Shown one piece after another: positions 36,824-43,419 of a stretch of DNA of 64,000 bases (positions within the stretch are counted from its first letter, which is position 1; each line of letters starts with the position of its first letter). The stretch is from Lutimonas zeaxanthinifaciens. Its GTDB lineage: Bacteria > Bacteroidota > Bacteroidia > Flavobacteriales > Flavobacteriaceae. The DNA lies in NCBI RefSeq assembly GCF_030503675.1, contig NZ_CP129964.1, forward strand, positions 1,674,001 through 1,738,000, written 5' to 3'. A program made the translations under genes and the position numbers. A model generated the notes under the pieces. That model worked only from the letters and a program-made list of their open reading frames with translations, made no database searches and was not told the origin of the DNA.

Positions 36824-39085
36824 ATGAAAAAACTGTTTGAATTGCTTTTTGTGGCCCTGATCAACCTGACGGTGACAGGACAGGAACTGAACATTGATAA
36901 ACCGGCCTTGTCTGACACTGCTGCCGTGGCCCTGGAAATGCAAGATCTGGCAAAGGAATTTCTAAAGCGAAGCCAGGCACAAGATCTCGATATTGAGCCC
37001 TACCACCAGTATCAGTTTGAAATACTGGCCGGACAGTACGAGGCTTCGATCAAAACGATTCAATTGCTGAGAGTGGATGCCAACCTGAATTATGGCCATC
37101 CGCAGTATATGCCCTTTGAACTGTTTTCAAGAGCCAAAATTGAGGAATCAGTATCGGGCAAAGGCTTTAATGCGTCTTATGGACAGGTTTTTCAAAATTA
37201 CCTGGAGGCCTGTAATGATGAACTGGCACATTCGGCCCATATTGTTTTTACCACCTATGATGACGTGGCCCAGTTTACCCGGAGTTTTGAGTCAAATTAT
37301 AATGAATTGGCGGGTAAGCCCATGGACCTTGAGCAGGCCAGGACGTTGTTAACATCCTATTTTTTATACCATGTGTATTCCCTGACTGAACCCATGGCCA
37401 AAGAAGCGTTGAAACAGCAGGAGAACAAAAGGTATGTCATCAAAGAAGAATTGATCATCTCGCCAAGAGACGGGGCAGAACTATCGGTTATTACGGCCAG
37501 AAAAAGGGGTGCCACCCCCATGCCGGCGGTGTTGGATTTTACCATTTATGCGAATGAAGGAAACACAAATCATGCCTTACTGGCTGCCTCAAAAGGCTAT
37601 GCGGGGGTTGTGGCCACGTCAAGGGGAAAGCGCCTGAGTAAGGACCCTATAGAACCTTATAAGCACGAATATAAAGACGTTTACGCGGTGATCGACTGGA
37701 TCAGCCAGCAGCCATGGAACAATGGCAAAGTGGGGATGTACGGTGGTAGTTATAATGGCTTTACACAGTGGGCCTCCATGAAAGAAAAGGTACACCCTGC
37801 CTTAAAGACCATCATTCCGTCCGTATCGGTGGCCCCGGGAATTGATGCGCCCATGGAGAACAACGTATTTTATAATTTTCCCTATAAATGGATCCCCTAT
37901 GTGACCAATAACAAGTTCCTGGATAAGGCAGCAAATTTTGATTTTGAGCGATGGAACAGGCTTCAAAATACCTGGTTCGAATCAGGCCGGGCCTTTCGTG
38001 ATATGGATCAAATAGACGGAACCCCCAGCCCGGTTTTTCAGGAATGGATCAGTCATCCTTCTTATGATGGCTACTGGCAGGGAATGATCCCCTATAAAGA
38101 GGAGTTTGCCCATATCGATATTCCTGTTTTGACCACAACAGGCTATTATGACGACGGCCAGCGAGGTGCGATGTACTATTACCTGGAACACTTAAAATAC
38201 AATCCCGATGCCGAGCATTACCTGCTTATCGGGCCCTATGACCACTTGGGTGCGCAGCTCAGTTCAACCGCCAATTTGCGAGGTTATCAGATCGATGAAG
38301 TGGCACACCTGAATATAAGACGAGATCTGGCCTATCAATGGTTCGATCATATCCTGAAGGGAAAGGCAAAACCCGAACTGCTGAAAGACAAGGTCAACTT
38401 CCAGGTGATGGGAACCAATACCTGGATGCATAAACCCTCACTTGCTGCCATGAACAATGATCCGCAGACTTTCTATCTAAGTACGGAAAAATCTGAGGGG
38501 CATTACAACCTGGTCAAGGAAAAGCCAGACAGTAACGATGGCTTCCAACTGCAGGTGGATTTTGCCGACAGGAAAAATAGCAACAATACCCAGTATTTTC
38601 CCTGGCCCATTATCCGGGACAGTCTGGATCTAAGCGATGGCCTTGTTTTTATGACAGCAGCCTTAGAAGAAGAAATGATCCTCAATGGTTCTTTTTCGGG
38701 GGAGCTGCAGGTTGAGATCAATAAAAAAGATTTTGACTTGAGTGTTAATCTCTATGAACTGACCCCTGAAGGCAAATACTTTCATCTGAGCTGGTATATC
38801 GGGCGCGCAAGTTATGCCAAAGGCAGGGAGAAGCGCGTACTGTTAAACCCCAATGAGCCTAGGACCATCAGGTTTGACAATACCCGAATCATCTCCAAGA
38901 AGATTCCAGCAGGCTCAAAAATCGTCATTGTGGTCAACGGGAACAAGAACCCACACGGACAGATCAACTATGGTACGGGCGGGGATGTAAGCCTTGAATC
39001 CATCAAAGATGCGACAGCACCACTTCGAATAAAAGTTTATGCTTCCAGTACGATTGAGTTACCGGTTTATACCGCTCCGAAATAA
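36824..39085 (+). CDS. CocE/NonD-family serine hydrolase (X-Pro dipeptidyl-peptidase-like)
   Basis: A 753-residue protein with a signal peptide (about 1-19, ending VTGQ). It has an unusual N-terminal extension of roughly 200 residues, a helical domain without recognisable motifs, then the alpha/beta hydrolase fold: GMYGGSYNGF (catalytic Ser309 in GGSYNG), a candidate catalytic Asp in TTGYYDDGQRG and His in IGPYDHLGAQ, and a C-terminal jelly-roll (about 560-753) as in cocaine esterase and glutaryl acylases. Substrates in this family range from esters to peptides and acyl side chains. It is probably periplasmic and co-transcribed with the preceding lipoprotein gene. Confidence 0.85.
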   Translation: MKKLFELLFVALINLTVTGQELNIDKPALSDTAAVALEMQDLAKEFLKRSQAQDLDIEPYHQYQFEILAGQYEASIKTIQLLRVDANLNYGHPQYMPFELFSRAKIEESVSGKGFNASYGQVFQNYLEACNDELAHSAHIVFTTYDDVAQFTRSFESNYNELAGKPMDLEQARTLLTSYFLYHVYSLTEPMAKEALKQQENKRYVIKEELIISPRDGAELSVITARKRGATPMPAVLDFTIYANEGNTNHALLAASKGYAGVVATSRGKRLSKDPIEPYKHEYKDVYAVIDWISQQPWNNGKVGMYGGSYNGFTQWASMKEKVHPALKTIIPSVSVAPGIDAPMENNVFYNFPYKWIPYVTNNKFLDKAANFDFERWNRLQNTWFESGRAFRDMDQIDGTPSPVFQEWISHPSYDGYWQGMIPYKEEFAHIDIPVLTTTGYYDDGQRGAMYYYLEHLKYNPDAEHYLLIGPYDHLGAQLSSTANLRGYQIDEVAHLNIRRDLAYQWFDHILKGKAKPELLKDKVNFQVMGTNTWMHKPSLAAMNNDPQTFYLSTEKSEGHYNLVKEKPDSNDGFQLQVDFADRKNSNNTQYFPWPIIRDSLDLSDGLVFMTAALEEEMILNGSFSGELQVEINKKDFDLSVNLYELTPEGKYFHLSWYIGRASYAKGREKRVLLNPNEPRTIRFDNTRIISKKIPAGSKIVIVVNGNKNPHGQINYGTGGDVSLESIKDATAPLRIKVYASSTIELPVYTAPK

Positions 39086-39089
39086 AATC

Positions 39090-39638
39090 TTATTGATCAC
39101 CACCCTTTAAAAAAGGCCAGTCGAAGGCAACCTGTGTTGTTTTTTCAGGACAAATATCAAGATCATCTACCTTTTCATCGGATTTAGAAAAGTAGATGGT
39201 CTTTTTGATCTTGTCTGAGGATTCAAACTCCAGTTTCAGGCTTTTTCCATCCTTGCTAAAGGTATAGTTTTCATCGAGATAGCGAAATGAAAGTATGCTC
39301 CCGGAATGTTCCAGGACCTCTACCTCTTTGGTATAGAGGATCTCCTGATGATAATAATAACATGCTTTGCGGTTCATGAGCTGCCCGAAAGCCATCTCAG
39401 ATATCCATAGTTCAATTTCCTTTTCCACGTCATCATTAAGCCGGGCATAAACGCGCATATCTGCTTCAATGACCGTCCATGTGCTTCCATCATTTTTTTC
39501 AAGGAAACTTTGAACACCCAGAATTTCCTTGTCCTTTTGATCAGGTTCACAACGACTGTATAAAATCAGCAATCCCAGCGATATACACAGGATAAAAAAC
39601 CGAGCTACTTTGTTGTTAGGTGTGTTCATGACTTTCAT
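39090..39638 (-). CDS. Lipoprotein of unknown function
   Basis: A 182-residue lipoprotein: basic N-terminus, hydrophobic helix and lipobox ILYSRC (Cys30). The start could also be the ATG three codons in. The mature part is alpha/beta with KDGKSLKLEFES and DEKVDDLDICP; I recognise no family. It is convergent with the hydrolase gene, 4 bases apart. Its promoter has a Crp/Fnr-like box centred about 41 bases from the expected start (see 39667-39710). Confidence 0.65.
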   Translation of the reverse strand: MKVMNTPNNKVARFFILCISLGLLILYSRCEPDQKDKEILGVQSFLEKNDGSTWTVIEADMRVYARLNDDVEKEIELWISEMAFGQLMNRKACYYYHQEILYTKEVEVLEHSGSILSFRYLDENYTFSKDGKSLKLEFESSDKIKKTIYFSKSDEKVDDLDICPEKTTQVAFDWPFLKGGDQ

Positions 39639-39666
39639 GACTATGGATTTAAAAGTTCTATAGCCA

Positions 39667-39710
39667 TAAAGTTAAATCTTCAGCCTGATCCAGGCATTGA
39701 TCTGGATCAT
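39667..39710 (-). promoter_or_regulatory. Crp/Fnr-like box and -7 element for the lipoprotein gene
   Basis: TTGATCTGGATCAT (39697-39710) fits TTGAY-N4-RTCAA with one mismatch, inside a wider palindrome TGATCCAG-N8-CTGGATCA (39686-39709) and next to a second CATTGATC (39708-39715). TAACTTTA on the minus strand (39667-39674) is the expected distance away (centre about 41 bases from its start). Confidence 0.45.
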
Positions 39711-39743
39711 TGATCCTGTTGATTTTCATTTTTTTAAAATAAA

Positions 39744-39792
39744 TTTGGTATTTAGTACGAATCGTATTATTTTTGTAGTACGAATCGTACTA
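39744..39792 (+). promoter_or_regulatory. padR promoter with two palindromic operators
   Basis: TTTG (39744-39747), 20 bases, then TATTTTTG (39768-39775) forms the promoter. TAGTACGA-A-TCGTACTA (39776-39792) is a perfect 17-base palindrome ending 2 bases before the ATG at 39795, and TAGTACGA-A-TCGTATTA (39753-39769) is a near-perfect second copy, 23 bases upstream. Together they bracket the -7 element, so bound repressor would block transcription. Confidence 0.85.
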
Positions 39793-39794
39793 TT

Positions 39795-40331
39795 ATGAAA
39801 AAAGAGATTAAACCTACATTACTGGATTTTGCCATTCTCGGGTTGATTCAGGACCAGCCATTATCCGGATATGGTATCAGAAAAGTATTTGAAGAAACCG
39901 CCATGGGTAATTACAGCAACAGTCCGGGAACCATTTATCCCGCGATCAAACGATTAGAGAAATTCGAACTTGTAGAAAAGGCCGCCCAAAAAGATACCGG
40001 AAAAACCGCATTTCAAATTACAAAAATGGGCCTTTCGGAACTTAAAAAATGGCTGACACGACCCATTGAAAAAAAGGAAGTTGAAAAGAAATTAGATGAG
40101 CTTTTGTTGCGCTTTGCATTTATGGAAAACCTGGTCAGTAAGCAGCAAAAAATACAGTTTCTTCATGCTTTACAGGACCTGTTAAAAAACTATGTTCAGG
40201 AGCTTCAGGGGTATTACAGCAAAGAATCCGATCAAATGTCTTTGCACGCCAGGCTCGCATTTCAGCATGGTATAGAGACCAATAAAACAACCTTAAAATG
40301 GTGTAAAAACACAATCCAAGTAGTAACCTAA
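39795..40331 (+). CDS. PadR-family transcriptional regulator
   Basis: A 178-residue regulator with a winged-HTH N-terminus: LTLLDFAILGLIQDQPLSGY-like reading ILGLIQDQPLSGYGIRKV, and GTIYPAIKRLEKFELVEK, the recognition and wing segments of PadR, plus a C-terminal helical dimerisation domain (about 95-178). PadR proteins are usually repressors that release DNA on binding a ligand. The two TAGTACGA palindromes over its own promoter indicate autorepression, and the membrane protein gene 12 bases downstream is the likely shared target. Confidence 0.9.
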   Translation: MKKEIKPTLLDFAILGLIQDQPLSGYGIRKVFEETAMGNYSNSPGTIYPAIKRLEKFELVEKAAQKDTGKTAFQITKMGLSELKKWLTRPIEKKEVEKKLDELLLRFAFMENLVSKQQKIQFLHALQDLLKNYVQELQGYYSKESDQMSLHARLAFQHGIETNKTTLKWCKNTIQVVT

Positions 40332-40343
40332 AAAAATAAGATC

Positions 40344-41165
40344 ATGAAACTCAATTATTATATAAAACTGTTACTGGCCTCTTTGATTATAACTGCCTTA
40401 TATTTTGTTTCCAACGCCCTTTTCTTTTCAGATACCAGCCTGAGCGCTGCCAGTATATGGGGTGTCCTTTCGAATCTGCTTATCGTCCTCCTGTTAGGTC
40501 TTTACGTATCTCATTCAAGTTTAAGAGGCTTAAAACTGGTGCTTGCGGTATTTTCCATTTATTATATCATCGGCCACTTTAATCTCTTGATCGAAGCTTA
40601 TATTTTTAATGTAACTGATCGGGCAGAAACCACCAAAGAAATGTTTCAGGGCCTTTTTGTGGTAGCTGTTTTTTCGCCCTTGCTTGTGCTGCTCCTCAAT
40701 AAATGGGAGGGAAGCCCGGAAACTTTACAGTTTAAAAAGAGATCCGTTTTCAGCTGGATCTGGAGAATTGCCCTGGGTATGTTTGTCTATTTGGTATTTT
40801 ACCTGGCTGCCGGTATGATCTTACAGGCCAGCTATCCTGATTTAATGTCTTATTATGCAGAGAAACTGCCGCCGGTGGAGGTGATGATCCTGACCCAGTT
40901 TCCCAGAGGACTTCTATTCGTATTAATTGCAATATTAATGCTTCGAACCTTGAAACTGAAACGGATCCAAAAGGGTCTCCTCATTGGGCTTGTGTTTTCG
41001 GTCATCGGAGGCATTGCCCCACTGATCCCGCCCAGCGAGTTTATGCCCGCCAATATCAGAATGGTCCATGGTATAGAAGTAGGAATCTCCAATTTTCTCT
41101 ACGGAATGGCCTTAGCCTATTTGCTGGGACAGGAATGGCTGAATAAAAATTCAAAAGAATTCTAA
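40344..41165 (+). CDS. Multi-pass membrane protein of unknown function
   Basis: A 273-residue protein with about eight predicted helices (for example YYIKLLLASLIITALYFVSN, IWGVLSNLLIVLLLGLYV, LGMFVYLVFYLAAGMIL). No transporter or enzyme motif is visible. It begins 12 bases after the PadR regulator gene and presumably shares its promoter, which makes it the likely regulated function; PadR-linked membrane proteins often export drugs or lipids, but that is a guess. Confidence 0.7.
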   Translation: MKLNYYIKLLLASLIITALYFVSNALFFSDTSLSAASIWGVLSNLLIVLLLGLYVSHSSLRGLKLVLAVFSIYYIIGHFNLLIEAYIFNVTDRAETTKEMFQGLFVVAVFSPLLVLLLNKWEGSPETLQFKKRSVFSWIWRIALGMFVYLVFYLAAGMILQASYPDLMSYYAEKLPPVEVMILTQFPRGLLFVLIAILMLRTLKLKRIQKGLLIGLVFSVIGGIAPLIPPSEFMPANIRMVHGIEVGISNFLYGMALAYLLGQEWLNKNSKEF

Positions 41166-41171
41166 CCGGTC

Positions 41172-42188
41172 CTATCCCTGTAAAGCCTCCTGCACCGATT
41201 TAGCCGTATCCAATACGGTTTTTTCAATAGGAAGGGGTTTCCAGTCAAAGGTATCCATGGTAGCGCTGATATCTCCGTTAAAGGTGTTGCCGATATAAGG
41301 CAGCATCCCTTTAAGATCTGCATTAAAATTGGCCAGGAACCTCAATAAGAAATTAGGGGCCACTTTGGTACTTACCTTTTCATAACCGTTCGATTTCAGG
41401 ATCTGGGCCATTTCCTGGAAAGAATAAGCCTTTTCGGTACTAACAATAAAACGCTGCCCGTTGGCTGCTTCATTTTCAAGCGCTGCCACATGGATCTTGG
41501 CCACGTCCCTGACGTCGGACATATTGATGGCCGCCTGCGGTAATCGGGGCATTCCCCCGGTGATCAGTTCCTTATAGGTATTCATGGATTCCCCGGTCAG
41601 GTTTCCTGAAAGGGTAGGGCCATATACCGGTCCCGGATGTACGGTAACGAGTTCCAAAAGATTTTCCCCGGTTTGGTTTTTGATAAAGTCCCAGGCACTT
41701 TTCTCAGCCAGGGTCTTACTTTTTAAATAAGCCGATACCCCCTTGGCATTGACGTTGGTCCAGCTATTCGGGTTGATATCGACCACACCCTTTGAACCCC
41801 CGATCATGGCCACCATGGAAGAAGTAAGCACCATACGTTTGATCCCCGCGCTTTTGGCCGCTTTTAAGGCGCGCTGGGTTCCTTCCACCGCAGGCCGTAT
41901 CAGGTCATTCTCATCCTTAGGCTGGCTGGTCACAAAAGGAGAAGCCACATGCAGTACATAATCACAACCCTGCATGGCTTCTTCCCAGCCCTCATCTTCC
42001 AAAAGGTTTAATTCACAATAGCCCAGCTTTCCTTTCGGATCAATGACCTTGGCAATGTCATCCGTGATCTTATCGGTTTTGGATAAACTTCTTACAGAAC
42101 CCCTAACGGCATAGCCCTGGTTTAATAGTTCCACGGCACAATGCTGGCCCACATAACCCGAAACCCCGGTGATCAGTACTTCTTTCAT
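41172..42188 (-). CDS. Extended SDR-family NAD(P)-dependent reductase/epimerase (dihydroflavonol-4-reductase-like)
   Basis: A 338-residue cytoplasmic Rossmann-fold protein: the nucleotide-binding ITGVSGYVGQHC (GxxGxxG-type) at the N-terminus, DYVLHVASPF, LTSSMVAMIGG, and the catalytic YxxxK in SAYLKSKTLAE, with a serine upstream. HPGPVYGPTLS and EQ-type C-terminal sequences match the dihydroflavonol-4-reductase/aldehyde reductase branch, which reduces ketones or aldehydes. The substrate is unknown. It is convergent with the membrane protein gene, 6 bases apart. Confidence 0.9.
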   Translation of the reverse strand: MKEVLITGVSGYVGQHCAVELLNQGYAVRGSVRSLSKTDKITDDIAKVIDPKGKLGYCELNLLEDEGWEEAMQGCDYVLHVASPFVTSQPKDENDLIRPAVEGTQRALKAAKSAGIKRMVLTSSMVAMIGGSKGVVDINPNSWTNVNAKGVSAYLKSKTLAEKSAWDFIKNQTGENLLELVTVHPGPVYGPTLSGNLTGESMNTYKELITGGMPRLPQAAINMSDVRDVAKIHVAALENEAANGQRFIVSTEKAYSFQEMAQILKSNGYEKVSTKVAPNFLLRFLANFNADLKGMLPYIGNTFNGDISATMDTFDWKPLPIEKTVLDTAKSVQEALQG

Positions 42189-42417
42189 GTTTTTGATGTG
42201 TTTTAGTTTTTAGTTGTGTAAAAATACGGAAATAGATTGATTGATGATTCTAATTCTGGCTCCAGGTTTCTTGGATGCACTAGCTTTCCGAGATGTCGAT
42301 ACACCAAAGATTTATAGGATTTGAATCATTGTGTCAATTTTACTTATCGACCTTTTCAAAGTTCATCTTAAATTAGACATTACGGAATCCCGCAATTCAG
42401 AATAACGAATTGAAAGT

Positions 42418-42456
42418 AATATTGATTGTTCAAAATAAAATAATTCAATCAATATT
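42418..42456. repeat. 11-base inverted repeat just before a secreted-protein gene
   Basis: AATATTGATTG (42418-42428) and CAATCAATATT (42446-42456) are perfect arms around a 17-base AT-rich spacer; the right arm ends 6 bases before the ATG at 42463. In RNA it would hide the ribosome site; in DNA it could be an operator. The rest of the 42.19-42.42 kb gap shows nothing else I can identify. Confidence 0.6.
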
Positions 42457-42462
42457 TAAACT

Positions 42463-43128
42463 ATGAGAAAAGTACTTTTAATTATTGCGGTCTTCATGTT
42501 CATTGCCAACATCAATGCCCAGAGAGAAAACAGAATCGAATCACTTACCTACGAGGATACCCAACAACCTGAGAAATATGCCAAACTTTCAAAGATTGGA
42601 AAGACCCAAAAATATACCAGTAAAATGGGAGCTGTACTTAAAGTCGGGGATACCCTATTCTTAAGAGAAGCATTTGCCAATTTGGGAAAAGATGCCGGAA
42701 GGTATAGCACAATATTAGAAGGAGATCCTTATGATGGAGGACGCCAATTGATGGTCGCTTTTGCAGGAACTGCAGCCTTACCAACCTATTTGGCAGAAAA
42801 AAGGGGAGAAGCCACTATTATTGAAAAAATCAGATGGTCCAGAGCCAAGAAAAAAAGGCCAGCAAAAGTTGAATTATCAATCAGATCTGTATTTGGAGGA
42901 ACTGGAACAGCTTCAACATTTTATGTAACCGATGTTGAGCTATCCTTTGAATATAAAGAAATTTATCACAGAACCTTACCAATGACCAAAGATGACCTTG
43001 TTCTTGAGTTGAGGAAAGCTAAGGACGAATTAGAATTAGGCCTGATGTCACAGGAAGATTTTGAGGCAGTTAAAGCAGAAGTTATCCGAAAGCTCGATCT
43101 TATCAAGAATAGACAAACAGGGATTTAA
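42463..43128 (+). CDS. Secreted protein with C-terminal helical (SHOCT-like) segment
   Basis: A 221-residue protein with a signal peptide (MRKVLLIIAVFMFIANINAQ). A beta-rich middle part (KIGKTQKYTSKMGAVLKVGD and VKAEVIRK-type helices at the end) leads to the C-terminal LRKAKDELELGLMSQEDFEA, which resembles the SHOCT motif (short helix-turn-helix, often at the end of oligomeric proteins). I recognise no function. A terminator-like hairpin follows. The perfect inverted repeat before the start may control it. Confidence 0.65.
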   Translation: MRKVLLIIAVFMFIANINAQRENRIESLTYEDTQQPEKYAKLSKIGKTQKYTSKMGAVLKVGDTLFLREAFANLGKDAGRYSTILEGDPYDGGRQLMVAFAGTAALPTYLAEKRGEATIIEKIRWSRAKKKRPAKVELSIRSVFGGTGTASTFYVTDVELSFEYKEIYHRTLPMTKDDLVLELRKAKDELELGLMSQEDFEAVKAEVIRKLDLIKNRQTGI

Positions 43129-43142
43129 TGGTTATGGATGAT

Positions 43143-43162
43143 AATACCCTCTTGAGGGTATT
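43143..43162 (+). terminator. Hairpin after the secreted-protein gene
   Basis: AATACCCTC-TT-GAGGGTATT (43143-43162) is a strong perfect stem 15 bases after the stop codon, followed by TTCATATTTG rather than a clean T-run. It probably marks the transcript end. An imperfect variant, TTACC-TCAAGAG-GGTAA, lies near 43258-43274. Confidence 0.5.
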
Positions 43163-43419
43163 TCATATTTGTTAAAGAAAAGCTACATTCATGCCTTTAA
43201 AAATTGAACAGAAGATTCTTCTATTTTGCTATGAATGATTTTTTGATTTTGTGGAGTTTACCTCAAGAGGGTAAGGGCGTAGATGATATATCTCATGCTT
43301 TGGGGAGAAGAATGGGTGTATTTTTAGAAATTTTAAAATAAGATCTGTGTCAGGTTAAAACGGTAAAAAGTTATTAAGTTTTGTTTGATATAGGGAGTTG
43401 TGTGTAATGTGATAAAATT

